Assembly (NCBI RefSeq): GCF_016907235.1
Contig: NZ_JAFBBO010000001.1
Coordinates: 2,790,001 to 2,854,000 of the forward strand
Direction: 5' to 3'
DNA from: Oerskovia jenensis
GTDB lineage: Bacteria; Actinomycetota; Actinomycetes; Actinomycetales; Cellulomonadaceae
DNA length: 64,000 nt
Under the pieces are notes generated by a model that worked only from the letters and a program-made list of their open reading frames with translations, was not told where the DNA came from and ran no database searches. This document shows, piece after piece, positions 1 to 8,219 of the stretch. Positions within the stretch are counted from its first letter, which is position 1, and the number at the start of each line of letters is the position of its first letter. A program made the translations under genes and the position numbers.

Positions 1-260
1 TGCTCGCGACGGTCAAGGCCGACCAGCTCGCGGCGCGCGGCGAGCAGTGGGCGCCCGACGACGAGGCCGCCTTCCGCGAGGACATCCGTGCGCGCTACGA
101 GGAGCAGGGCGACCCGTACTACGCCACGGCCCGGCTCTGGGACGACGGCGTCATCGACCCCGCCGACACGCGCCGCGTGCTGGGACTCGCGCTCGACGTG
201 TGCGCCCGCACGCCGTTGGCCCCGACCGAGGGCCCGCGCTTCGGGCTCTTCAGGATGTGA
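1..260 (+). CDS. accD1: Acyl-CoA carboxylase beta subunit (carboxyltransferase), C-terminal fragment
   Basis: The reading frame is open from base 3 and stops at 258-260, so only about 85 C-terminal residues are in the window. They include [13 protein letters not shown] and [14 protein letters not shown] and end in FGLFRM. This matches the C-terminus of methylcrotonyl-CoA-type carboxyltransferase subunits, whose last residues are usually FGVFRM or YGVFRM. The subunit transfers the carboxyl group from carboxybiotin to 3-methylcrotonyl-CoA. The alpha subunit follows 5 bases later, so the two are co-transcribed. The 5' part of the gene lies outside the window. The family call is firm; substrate specificity is inferred from the neighbouring leucine-pathway genes. 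Confidence 0.9.
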   Translation, partial: LATVKADQLAARGEQWAPDDEAAFREDIRARYEEQGDPYYATARLWDDGVIDPADTRRVLGLALDVCARTPLAPTEGPRFGLFRM

Positions 261-265
261 GGGCC

Positions 266-2569
266 ATGGACACCGTGCCTGCTGCCTCCCCGCCCACCAC
301 CCCGCTGTTGTCAGAACCAGCGAGCACCCCAGGTCACGCTCGTTCTGACAACCCGAGCACGCGGCCCTTCGGCACCGTCCTCGTCGCCAACCGCGGCGAG
401 ATCGCGTGCCGCGTCATCGCCACGCTGCGGCGCCTCGGCATCCGCTCGGTCGCGGTCCACAGCGACGCCGACGCCGGCGCGCGCCACGTCTCCCTCGCCG
501 ACGTCGCGGTGCGGATCGGCCCGGCCCCTGCTGCCGAGTCCTACCTGAACGTGCCCGCGATCCTCGACGCGGCCCGCGCGACGGGCGCCGACGCGATCCA
601 CCCCGGCTACGGCTTCCTGTCGGAGAACCCCGAGCTCGCGCGGGCCTGCGCGGACGCGGGCATCGTGTTCGTCGGTCCGGGCGTCGCGGCGCTCGAGGCC
701 ATGGCCGACAAGATCACGGCCAAGGAGATCGTCGCGGCGCGCGGGGTCCCGGTCGTGCCGGGCAGCACGGGCCGCGACCCCGGGACGGGCCGGGCGCTCG
801 ACGACGAGGCCCTCGCGCGGGCTGCGCGCGACGTCGGCTTCCCGCTGCTGGTCAAGCCTTCGGCGGGCGGCGGCGGCAAGGGCATGCAGGTCGTGACGTC
901 GGCCGACGACCTCCCGGCCGCGCTCGCGAGCGCCCGCCGCGTCGCGACCCGGTCGTTCGGCGACGGCACGCTGCTCGTCGAGCGCCTGGTCGCCCGGCCG
1001 CGCCACATCGAGGTGCAGGTGCTCGCGGACTCGCGCGGCGCCGTCGTGCACCTGGGGGAGCGTGAGTGCTCGCTCCAGCGGCGCCACCAGAAGGTCGTCG
1101 AGGAGGCGCCGTCGCCGCTGCTCGACGCCGCGACGCGCGAGCGCATCGGGGCGGCCGCGTGCGAGGTCGCGCGCAGCGTCGACTACGAGGGCGCCGGGAC
1201 GGTCGAGTTCCTCGTGCCGGCCGCCGAGCCGACCACCTTCTACTTCATCGAGATGAACACGCGCCTGCAGGTCGAGCACCCCGTGACCGAGATGGTCACG
1301 GGCCTGGACCTGGTCGAGGCCCAGCTCCGCGTCGCGGCCGGCGAGCCGCTCAGGTTCGCGCAGGAGGACGTCGTGCTGCGGGGCCACGCGATCGAGGCCC
1401 GGGTCTACGCCGAGTCCCCGGCGCGCGGGTTCCTGCCCGCGACGGGCGAGGTCCTCGCGCTCACCGAGCCCGACGGCGCCGGGTGGCGTCTCGACAGCAG
1501 CCTCACCGAGGGTCTGCGCGTCGGGGGCGACTACGACCCGCTGCTCGCGAAGGCCGTCGCGCACGGCGCCGACCGCGCCCAGGCGCTCGACCGGCTCGAC
1601 CGCCTGCTCGCGGAGACGCTCGTCCTGGGGGTCGACACCAACATCGGCTTCCTGCGGGCGCTCCTCGGGGACCCGGACGTCCGGTCGGGCGACCTCGACA
1701 CGGGCCTGATCGAGCGGTTCGTGGCGGCGGGGGGAGTGCCCTCGGGGACCGCGACCGAGGAGGACCTCGCGGTGGTGGCGCTCTTCGTGCTCGCCGGGCG
1801 TCCACGGGGCGTGCCCGGCGCGTGGGGCGCCCGCGACGGCTGGCGGCTCAACGCCTCGCCACGCCCCCACCGGGTCGTGCTGCACGTCGCCCCGGACGAT
1901 CCCCACGAGGTGACCGTCGCGGGAGACGTGAGCGACGCCGTCGTGCACGTGGACGAGGGCCCACGGCCCGGGACGGCCCGGCGGGCCGCACTGACCCCGG
2001 CCGCGGGACACGCGTGGCGGTTCACCGCGGAGGGCAGGAGCGAGACCGTGCACCTCGCGACCGGTGCCGACGGCAGCGTGTGGCTCTCTCGCGCGGGCCG
2101 CGTCGTCCAGGTCGCGGTCCCGACGCGCACCGAGCGGCTCGACGCGGCCGCGCGCGGGCGCACGGTGCACCCTGACGGACCCACGAGCCCCGACGTCCGC
2201 GCGGGCATGCCCGGGACGGTCGTCGCGGTCTCCGTCGCGGACGGGGAGAGCGTCGACGCGGGCGCCGTCCTCGTGGTCGTCGAGGCCATGAAGATGGAGC
2301 ACGCGCTGAGGGCCCCGCATGCGGGCGTCGTGCGGCTCACGGCCCGCCCGGGCGACCTGGTGCGCCGCGACGAGGTCGTCGCCCGCGTCGAACGGGCGCC
2401 CGACGACGTCGCTCCCGTCCCGGCGGACGGGCCCGTCGCGGTGGTCGCGTCGGACGCCGCGCCAGCACCCGACGACCTGGCGGACCCGCCCGGCCCGTCC
2501 CCGATGCCACGACCCGAGGCCGACATCCCGGCCGTCCCCGTCCCCTCCCACACCCCAGGAGCGTCATGA
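266..2569 (+). CDS. accA1: Acyl-CoA carboxylase alpha subunit (biotin carboxylase + biotin carrier)
   Basis: This 767-residue cytosolic enzyme carboxylates its own biotin with ATP and bicarbonate and feeds the beta subunit. Seen: biotin carboxylase N-domain from VLVANRGEIACRV (about residue 36), ATP-grasp glycine loop KPSAGGGGKGMQ (about 197), EMNTRLQVEHPVTEM (about 328), and a C-terminal carrier domain with the biotinylation motif EAMKMEH (about 673). ATG 266 follows the accD1 stop by 5 bases; an upstream in-frame GTG at 47 lies inside accD1 and was not used. Residues 16-30 before the catalytic core are [15 protein letters not shown], encoded by the 42-nt palindromic element at 309-350. The C-terminus after the carrier domain is an Ala/Pro/Asp-rich tail. 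3-Methylcrotonyl-CoA is the likely substrate from context. Confidence 0.93.
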   Translation: MDTVPAASPPTTPLLSEPASTPGHARSDNPSTRPFGTVLVANRGEIACRVIATLRRLGIRSVAVHSDADAGARHVSLADVAVRIGPAPAAESYLNVPAILDAARATGADAIHPGYGFLSENPELARACADAGIVFVGPGVAALEAMADKITAKEIVAARGVPVVPGSTGRDPGTGRALDDEALARAARDVGFPLLVKPSAGGGGKGMQVVTSADDLPAALASARRVATRSFGDGTLLVERLVARPRHIEVQVLADSRGAVVHLGERECSLQRRHQKVVEEAPSPLLDAATRERIGAAACEVARSVDYEGAGTVEFLVPAAEPTTFYFIEMNTRLQVEHPVTEMVTGLDLVEAQLRVAAGEPLRFAQEDVVLRGHAIEARVYAESPARGFLPATGEVLALTEPDGAGWRLDSSLTEGLRVGGDYDPLLAKAVAHGADRAQALDRLDRLLAETLVLGVDTNIGFLRALLGDPDVRSGDLDTGLIERFVAAGGVPSGTATEEDLAVVALFVLAGRPRGVPGAWGARDGWRLNASPRPHRVVLHVAPDDPHEVTVAGDVSDAVVHVDEGPRPGTARRAALTPAAGHAWRFTAEGRSETVHLATGADGSVWLSRAGRVVQVAVPTRTERLDAAARGRTVHPDGPTSPDVRAGMPGTVVAVSVADGESVDAGAVLVVVEAMKMEHALRAPHAGVVRLTARPGDLVRRDEVVARVERAPDDVAPVPADGPVAVVASDAAPAPDDLADPPGPSPMPRPEADIPAVPVPSHTPGAS
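309..350 (+). repeat. 42-nt palindromic coding element, copy 1 (in accA1)
   Basis: Left arm tgtcagaaccagcg (309-322), 14-nt centre, right arm cgctcgttctgaca (337-350); one mismatch in the arms. Read in the accA1 frame as [13 protein letters not shown]. The pairing extends two more bases on each side (gt/ac). Confidence 0.95.
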
Positions 2570-3747
2570 ACACCGAGCTGACCGACGAGCAGCGCAAGCT
2601 CAGCGACACCGTGCGCGAGTTCGCGGACACCGTCGTCGCGCCCGCCGCCTACCGGTACGACACCGAGCGTCGCCTGCCGCTCGACATCATCCGCGAGATG
2701 GGCGACCTGGGGCTCTTCGGCCTGCCGTTCCCCGTCGAGCACGGCGGCCAGGGCAAGGACTACCTGTCGCTGTGCCTCGCGGTCGAGGCACTCGCCCGCG
2801 TCGACCAGAGCATCGCGGTGACGCTCGAGGCCGGTGTGGGGCTGGGGATCATGCCGATCGTGCGGCACGGGACCGCGGAGCAGCGCGAGCGGTGGCTGCC
2901 GGACCTCGTCACGGGGCGGGCGCTCGCCGCGTTCGGGCTGACCGAGGCCGAGGCGGGCTCCGACGCGGGCGCGACGCGCACGACGGCGCGGCACGAGCCC
3001 GGACCGGACGGCGGCAGCGTGTGGGTCATCGACGGCAGCAAGCAGTTCATCACCAACTCCGGGACGCCCATCACGAGCGTCGTCACGGTCACCGCGGTCA
3101 CGGCGGAGGAGGTGCGCGACGACGGGACCGTGAAGAAGGAGCTGTCGTCGATCCTGGTGCCGTCCGGGACGGCCGGGTTCACGGTCGGGCCGTCGTACGA
3201 CAAGGTCGGGTGGCACACGTCGGACACGCACCCCCTGACGTTCGAGGACGTCCGGGTCCCCGCTGAGAACCTCCTGGGCGAGCTGGGCCGCGGGTACGCG
3301 AACTTCCTGCGCGCTCTCGACGAGGGGCGCATCGCGTTCGCGGCGCTCGCGACGGGCGCCGCCCAGGGGTGCTTGGAGGAGGCGCTGCGGTACGCGCGGA
3401 CGCGCAACGTGTTCGGCCGGGACATCGGCTCGAACCAGCACATCGCGTTCACGCTCTCGCGCATGGCGACCCGTGTCCACCAGGCGCGACTCTGCTACTA
3501 CGACGCGGCGTCGAGGCTCGCCAACGACGCGCCGTTCAAGGTCGAGGCGTCGATCGCGAAGCTCGTGGGCAGCGAGGCGGCCATGGCCAACGCGCGTGAC
3601 GCGGCGCAGATCTTCGGCGGCTACGGGTTCCTCAACGAGAACCCGGTCGCGCGCCACTACCGGGACTCCAAGGTGCTCGAGATCGGGGAGGGGACGTCCG
3701 AGGTGCAGCTCATGATCATCGCGCGCGGGCTGGGCCTCACGGCCTAG
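2566..3747 (+). CDS. Acyl-CoA dehydrogenase (probable isovaleryl-CoA dehydrogenase, FadE19-like)
   Basis: This 393-residue FAD enzyme should oxidise a short acyl-CoA to the 2,3-enoyl-CoA and pass electrons to ETF. The length and full-family sequence are typical: FGLTEAEAGSDAGATRTTA and IDGSKQFITNSGTP in the middle beta domain, and the C-terminal helix with YRDSKVLEIGEGTSEVQLMI. The E of GEGTSE (about residue 376) sits at the catalytic-base position used by most short/medium-chain family members. Its ATG overlaps the accA1 stop (ATGA), so translation is coupled. In Mycobacterium the equivalent gene beside accA1/accD1 is fadE19. The isovaleryl-CoA substrate is inferred from gene order. Confidence 0.9.
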   Translation: MNTELTDEQRKLSDTVREFADTVVAPAAYRYDTERRLPLDIIREMGDLGLFGLPFPVEHGGQGKDYLSLCLAVEALARVDQSIAVTLEAGVGLGIMPIVRHGTAEQRERWLPDLVTGRALAAFGLTEAEAGSDAGATRTTARHEPGPDGGSVWVIDGSKQFITNSGTPITSVVTVTAVTAEEVRDDGTVKKELSSILVPSGTAGFTVGPSYDKVGWHTSDTHPLTFEDVRVPAENLLGELGRGYANFLRALDEGRIAFAALATGAAQGCLEEALRYARTRNVFGRDIGSNQHIAFTLSRMATRVHQARLCYYDAASRLANDAPFKVEASIAKLVGSEAAMANARDAAQIFGGYGFLNENPVARHYRDSKVLEIGEGTSEVQLMIIARGLGLTA

Positions 3748-3751
3748 GCCG

Positions 3752-3836
3752 CGGTCGAGAACGAGGTTCCGCGCGGTCGAGAACGAGGCTGATGTAGATG
3801 TACCGGCCAGAACGACCGCAACCTCGTTCTCGACCG
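3752..3836. repeat. Degenerate long palindrome, GAGAACGAGGTT family
   Basis: The 127-base gap inside the operon holds an inverted repeat: cggtcgagaacgaggtt at 3752-3768 pairs perfectly with 3820-3836. A second copy of the left arm starts at 3774, so the left side looks partly duplicated or rearranged. The arm core gagaacgaggtt recurs in the palindromes at 23675, 25185 and (variant) 55939. It could act as an mRNA hairpin between the dehydrogenase and hydratase genes. Confidence 0.85.
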
Positions 3837-3874
3837 GACGTTCTCCGACGATTGCCACGAGGAAGGAGTGCAGG

Positions 3875-4555
3875 ATGCGGGAGATCGCGCAGCGCGGGCT
3901 CTACTACGACGAGCTCGAGACCGAGGTCCGCTACGTCCACAGCCCGGGACGCACGCTGACCGAGGCCGACAACGTGCTGTTCACGACGCTGACCATGAAC
4001 ACCCAGTCGCTCCACCTCGACGCGGCCTGGGCCGCCGACCAGCCCTTCGGGCAGCGCCTGGTCAACTCGATGCTCACGCTCTCGACGCTCGTCGGGGCCT
4101 CGGTCGCACAGCTCACGCAGGGCACGATCGTCGCGAACCTCGGCTTCTCCGAGGTCGCGTTCCCGCACCCGGTGTTCCACGGCGACACCCTGTACTCCTC
4201 GACGGTCGTCCTGGAGAAGCGGCCGTCCGCGTCGCGGCCCGGGCAGGGCGTCGTGACGTTCGAGCATCGCGGGCACAACCAGGACGGCGTGCTCGTGGCG
4301 CGGGCCGTGCGGTCGACGCTCGTGTGGACGCGTACCGGTCACGAGGAGTCCGTCGCGGGCCGCGCGGCGCGGGGGAGCGGGTCCGCGGGGCCACCCCTCA
4401 CCGCCACGCCCGACGACGGCGCCCACCCCGCGTCGTCGTCGGGCGGGCACCCACGGGGAGCGTTCGCGCACGGGGCCGACGCACCCGAGAGCCGCGCGTC
4501 AGGGGAGGCGGCCGCGGCGGCGCGCTCCGCCGTCGGGCAGGGCGGTGCACCGTGA
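3875..4555 (+). CDS. MaoC-family hotdog-fold enoyl-CoA hydratase
   Basis: This 226-residue protein has one MaoC/hotdog domain in about residues 5-155: NTQSLHLDAAWAA matches the active-site Asn/His/Asp strand and FPHPVFHGDTLYSSTVV matches the second conserved block. The remaining 70 residues are low-complexity Ala/Gly/Pro. The start is ATG 3875, with aggaaggag about 10 bases upstream. It corresponds in position to Rv2499c, next to the CitE-like lyase. The likely job is hydration of 3-methylglutaconyl-CoA (or itaconyl-CoA) to the hydroxyacyl-CoA cleaved by the next enzyme. The family is certain; the substrate is inferred from context. Confidence 0.85.
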   Translation: MREIAQRGLYYDELETEVRYVHSPGRTLTEADNVLFTTLTMNTQSLHLDAAWAADQPFGQRLVNSMLTLSTLVGASVAQLTQGTIVANLGFSEVAFPHPVFHGDTLYSSTVVLEKRPSASRPGQGVVTFEHRGHNQDGVLVARAVRSTLVWTRTGHEESVAGRAARGSGSAGPPLTATPDDGAHPASSSGGHPRGAFAHGADAPESRASGEAAAAARSAVGQGGAP

Positions 4556-5448
4556 CGACCTTCGACCTGGGGCCCGCGCTCCTCTTCTGCCCCGCCGACC
4601 GGCCCGACCGGTACCGCAAGGCCGCGGACCGCGCCGACGCCGTGATCCTCGACCTCGAGGACGCCGTCGCACCGGCCGGCAAGGCTGCGGCGCGCGACGC
4701 GCTGCTCGCCGAGCCCCTCGACCCGGCGCGGACGATCGTGCGGGTCAACGCGGTCGGGACCCCGGAGCACGAGGCCGACCTGGCCGCGCTCGTGCGCACC
4801 CCCTACCGGACCGTCATGGTCCCCAAGGCCGACGAGCGGCTGCCGCGCGACCTCGGCGGGCTGCGCGTCGTGGCGCTGTGCGAGACGGCCGCGGGCGTCC
4901 TGGCCGCCCCCGAGCTGGCCCGGCGGCAGGGGGTCGTCGCACTGATGTGGGGCGCCGACGACCTGGTCGCGTCGCTCGGCGGGACGTCGAGCCGGTACCC
5001 CGACGGGACCTACCGCGACGTCGCGCGCGCCGCCCGGTCCGCCGTGCTGCTCGCCGCGGGGGCGGCGGGCGTCGCCGCGATCGACGCGGTGCACCTCGCG
5101 ATCGACGACCTCGACGGCCTGCGCGACGAGGCGCTCGACGCCGCGGCCGTCGGCTTCGCCGCGACCGCGTGCATCCACCCCTCGCACGTCCCCGTCATCC
5201 GGTCCGCGTACGCACCCCCGCCGGGCGCCGTCACGTCCGCCCGCGCGCTGCTCGCCGCCGCGCAGGAGCACGACGGCGTGTTCGTGCACGACGGCGTGAT
5301 GATCGACGGCCCCTCGCTGCGGCACGCCGAGGCCGTGCTGCGACGGGCACGGGCGGCCGACGCCACCACGTCCGGGACCGCCCGCCCCGGCGGCACGACC
5401 GACCGCACCGCCCCCCGAGCCCTCCGCACAGGAAGCAGGCCGACATGA
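4552..5448 (+). CDS. CitE-like hydroxyacyl-CoA lyase (HpcH/HpaI family)
   Basis: This 298-residue TIM-barrel lyase starts at GTG 4552, whose GTGA overlaps the upstream stop. Seen: GPALLFCPADRPDRYRKA, then the Mg-binding stretch VILDLEDAVAP, VRVNAVGTPEHEADL, MVPKAD, and a C-terminal CIHPSHVPVI. The closest context match is Rv2498c of M. tuberculosis, reported to cleave (R)-HMG-CoA and (S)-citramalyl-CoA. Within the window it is the only candidate for the HMG-CoA lyase step of leucine breakdown, since no HMGL-type lyase is present. A role as citramalyl- or malyl-CoA lyase is the alternative. Confidence 0.85.
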   Translation: MTTFDLGPALLFCPADRPDRYRKAADRADAVILDLEDAVAPAGKAAARDALLAEPLDPARTIVRVNAVGTPEHEADLAALVRTPYRTVMVPKADERLPRDLGGLRVVALCETAAGVLAAPELARRQGVVALMWGADDLVASLGGTSSRYPDGTYRDVARAARSAVLLAAGAAGVAAIDAVHLAIDDLDGLRDEALDAAAVGFAATACIHPSHVPVIRSAYAPPPGAVTSARALLAAAQEHDGVFVHDGVMIDGPSLRHAEAVLRRARAADATTSGTARPGGTTDRTAPRALRTGSRPT

Positions 5449-6251
5449 CGACCGACGGAACCCGGCCGGTGAGCGACGGCGCCCCGGCCCCCGGGACGGC
5501 CCCGCGCGCACCCGGCGTCACGCAGCATCCCGACGCGGCCACGGCCCTCGACGGTCTGCTGCACGACGGCATGACGATCGCGGTCGGCGGGTTCGGCCTG
5601 TGCGGCATCCCGTCCGACCTCATCGAGGCCGTGCGCGACTCGGGCGTGCGCGGGCTGACCGTCGTGTCCAACAACATGGGCGTCGACGGCAAGGGGCTCG
5701 GGCTGCTGCTCGAGAGCGACCAGGTCGACAAGGTCCTGTCGTCGTACGTCGGGGAGAACAAGCTGTTCGCGCAGCGGTACCTCGACGGCGACCTCGAGGT
5801 CGAGTTCGTGCCGCAGGGCACGCTCGCCGAGCGGCTGCGCGCGGGGGGCGCGGGCATCCCCGCGTTCTACACCGCCACGGGCGTGGGGACCCCGGTCGCC
5901 GAGGGCAAGCCCGTCGAGGAGTTCGACGGGCGCCGCTACGTCCTCGAACGCGGCATCGTCGCCGACCTCGCCCTGGTGCACGCGCACCGCGCCGACCCCT
6001 ACGGCAACCTCACCTACCGGTTCACGGCCCGCAACTTCAACCCGCTCGTCGCGACCGCCGGGCGCGTCACGGTCGTCGAGGCCGAGATCCTCCTGGACCA
6101 GCCCCTCGACCCCGACGTCGTCGTCACGCCCGGGATCTTCGTCGACCGGCTCGTGCCCGCGCGGGCGCGGGTCAAGGACATCGAGCAGCGCACGGTGCGG
6201 CCGCGCGCCGTCGGGGTCGGCGCGCCGACCCCCGCAGGAAAGGACGCCTGA
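5445..6251 (+). CDS. scoA: 3-Oxoacid CoA-transferase subunit A
   Basis: This 268-residue subunit of the succinyl-CoA:3-ketoacid transferase activates acetoacetate using succinyl-CoA. The family signature [16 protein letters not shown] is at about residues 48-63, followed by [15 protein letters not shown] and [18 protein letters not shown]. About 35 N-terminal residues rich in Pro and Ala precede the domain. ATG 5445 overlaps the stop of the lyase gene (ATGA). Subunit B follows after one base, so the heterodimer is made from one message. Confidence 0.93.
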   Translation: MTTDGTRPVSDGAPAPGTAPRAPGVTQHPDAATALDGLLHDGMTIAVGGFGLCGIPSDLIEAVRDSGVRGLTVVSNNMGVDGKGLGLLLESDQVDKVLSSYVGENKLFAQRYLDGDLEVEFVPQGTLAERLRAGGAGIPAFYTATGVGTPVAEGKPVEEFDGRRYVLERGIVADLALVHAHRADPYGNLTYRFTARNFNPLVATAGRVTVVEAEILLDQPLDPDVVVTPGIFVDRLVPARARVKDIEQRTVRPRAVGVGAPTPAGKDA

Positions 6252-6252
6252 C

Positions 6253-6987
6253 ATGCCCTGGGACCGGGACGAGATGGCCGCGATCGCCGCGGCCGAGCTG
6301 CGCGACGGCGACTACGTCAACCTCGGGATCGGCATCCCCACGCTCGTCGCGAACCACCTGCCGCCCGGCGTCTCGATCACGCTGCAGAGCGAGAACGGGA
6401 TGCTGGGCATCGGGCCGTTCCCGGTCGAGGGCGACGAGGACGCCGACCTGATCAACGCGGGCAAGCAGACCGTCACGGCCCTGCCGGGAGCGAGCTACTT
6501 CGACTCCGCGACGTCGTTCGCCATGATCCGCGGCGGGCACGTCGACATCGCGATCCTCGGGGCCCTGGAGGTCTCCGAGACGGGGGACCTGGCCAACTGG
6601 ACCGTGCCCGGGAAGCTCGTCAAGGGCATGGGCGGGGCCATGGACCTCGTCGCGGGCACACCCCGGATCGTCGTGCTCATGGACCACGTCGCGCGCGACG
6701 GGTCGCCCAAGCTCCGGCACGAGTGTGCGCTGCCCCTCACGGGCGAGGGCGTGGTGGACCGCATCATCACGGACCGTGCGGTCTTCGACGTCCTGCCCGG
6801 CGACGTGTCAGAACCAGCGGGGACTCCAGGTCACGCTGGTTCTGACAACCCGGGGCGGCGTCTCGTGCTGCGCGCCGTCGCGCCCGACGTGACCCTCGAC
6901 GAGGTACGCGACGCGACCGAGGCGAGCTACGTCGTCGGGCTGGAGAACGCGGGGGCCACCGCCCCGGCAGGACAGGAGGAGTCATGA
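6253..6987 (+). CDS. scoB: 3-Oxoacid CoA-transferase subunit B, with inserted palindromic element
   Basis: This 244-residue partner of ScoA carries the catalytic glutamate in [14 protein letters not shown] (about residue 46) and [18 protein letters not shown]. Near the C-terminus the usual run from VFDVLPG to [15 protein letters not shown] is interrupted by [15 protein letters not shown], encoded by the element at 6806-6847. The reading frame is kept because the element is 42 nt. The insertion falls where family members have a short loop, so the enzyme is probably functional. Confidence 0.93.
   Translation: MPWDRDEMAAIAAAELRDGDYVNLGIGIPTLVANHLPPGVSITLQSENGMLGIGPFPVEGDEDADLINAGKQTVTALPGASYFDSATSFAMIRGGHVDIAILGALEVSETGDLANWTVPGKLVKGMGGAMDLVAGTPRIVVLMDHVARDGSPKLRHECALPLTGEGVVDRIITDRAVFDVLPGDVSEPAGTPGHAGSDNPGRRLVLRAVAPDVTLDEVRDATEASYVVGLENAGATAPAGQEES
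6806..6847 (+). repeat. 42-nt palindromic coding element, copy 2 (in scoB)
   Basis: Perfect 14-bp arms (tgtcagaaccagcg and its complement) around a 14-nt centre. Read in the scoB frame as [13 protein letters not shown]. Confidence 0.95.
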
Positions 6988-8144
6988 CCGTCGTCGTGGG
7001 GTACGCGCGCACCCCGTTCGTGCGCTTCAACGGGGCCTTCGCGACCGTGCCCGCCGCGGTCCTGGGGGCTCACGCGCTGGGTGCGGCGCTCGCGGACGCG
7101 GGCATCACGCCCGACGACGTCGAGCTCGTCCTCGCCGGGCAGGTGCTCCAGGGCGGGGCCGGCCAGAACCCCGCCCGGCAGGCCGCCGTCGGTGCGGGCG
7201 TGCCCTATTCGGTGCCCGCGATGACGCTCAACGCGGTGTGCCTGTCGGGCATGGAGGCCGTGGTGCAGGCGCACCGGCTGATCGCCGCGGGCGAGGCGCA
7301 GGTCGTCGTGGCCGTGGGGCAGGAGTCCATGAGCCTCGCACCGCACGCGTGGGTCGGGTCGCGCGCGGGCCAGAAGTTCGGGGACGTGACGCTCGTGGAC
7401 ACGCTCGCGCACGACGGGCTGCGCGACGCGTTCGAGCGGGAGTCGATGGGGCTCAGCACCGAGCGGCACGGCGAGGGGCTCGCGATCGGCCGGGAGGCGC
7501 AGGACGCGTTCGCGGCTTCGTCGCACGCGCGGGCCGCCGCAGCCGCGGACTTCCTGCGGGGCGAGATCGCGCCCTTCCAGACGCCCGGGCGCGGGGGCCG
7601 GCTCGTCGACGCGGACGACGGCGTGCGCGCCGACACCACGGTCGAGGTCCTCGCACGGCTCCGCCCCGCCTTCCGCGAGGACGGCACGATCACGGCCGGG
7701 AACGCCTCGCAGATCTCCGACGGCGCCGCGGCCCTCGTGCTCGTGAGCGACGAGGAGGCCGCGCGGCGCGGGCTGAGCGGCGCACGGCTCCTCGGGCACG
7801 CGCTCGTCGCCGGGCCCGACGTCTCGCTGCACGCGCAGCCCGCGAACGCGATCCTCGCCGCCTGCGGGCGCGCCGGTCTCGCGATCGACGAGCTGTCCGC
7901 GATCGAGATCAACGAGGCGTTCGCCGCGGTGGCCCTCGCGTCGACGGACCTGCTGGGCGTCGACCCGGCGATCGTCGACGCGAACGGCGGTGCGATCGCG
8001 CTCGGGCACCCCATCGGGGCGTCGGGCGCTCGGATCGTGGGTCACCTGGCGCGGCGGCTCGCGGCGCTCGGCGGCGACGCCGTGGGCGCGGCGGCCCTGT
8101 GCGGCGGCGGGGGGCAGGGGTCGGCGGTGGTGCTGCAGGGGTGA
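6984..8144 (+). CDS. Thiolase (acetyl-CoA C-acetyltransferase)
   Basis: This 386-residue thiolase cleaves acetoacetyl-CoA to two acetyl-CoA. Seen: nucleophilic Cys in [11 protein letters not shown] (about residue 86), the histidine motif [11 protein letters not shown] and the C-terminal [12 protein letters not shown]. Length and motifs fit the biosynthetic/degradative thiolase family. The ATG overlaps the scoB stop. It completes the route acetoacetate, acetoacetyl-CoA, acetyl-CoA together with ScoAB, and is the last gene of the operon. Confidence 0.92.
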   Translation: MTVVVGYARTPFVRFNGAFATVPAAVLGAHALGAALADAGITPDDVELVLAGQVLQGGAGQNPARQAAVGAGVPYSVPAMTLNAVCLSGMEAVVQAHRLIAAGEAQVVVAVGQESMSLAPHAWVGSRAGQKFGDVTLVDTLAHDGLRDAFERESMGLSTERHGEGLAIGREAQDAFAASSHARAAAAADFLRGEIAPFQTPGRGGRLVDADDGVRADTTVEVLARLRPAFREDGTITAGNASQISDGAAALVLVSDEEAARRGLSGARLLGHALVAGPDVSLHAQPANAILAACGRAGLAIDELSAIEINEAFAAVALASTDLLGVDPAIVDANGGAIALGHPIGASGARIVGHLARRLAALGGDAVGAAALCGGGGQGSAVVLQG

Positions 8145-8172
8145 GGTCGACGACCGCGAGGACGCGTCGACC
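8145..8172. terminator. Possible hairpin terminator between convergent genes
   Basis: ggtcgacg at 8145-8152 pairs with cgtcgacc at 8165-8172 around a 12-nt loop. It lies directly after the thiolase stop and before the convergent gene ending at 8220. No T-tract follows, as is usual in such GC-rich genomes. Confidence 0.35.
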
Positions 8173-8219
8173 GTGCCGCCCGGTGCGTGCCGCGACGGCC
8201 CGGTGCGCGCGGCGACCGC

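Noticed and set aside
311-2551. A 746-codon open frame antisense to accA1
   Set aside because: Long antisense frames are expected at this GC content. The translation has no family motifs, while the sense frame has all biotin carboxylase motifs.
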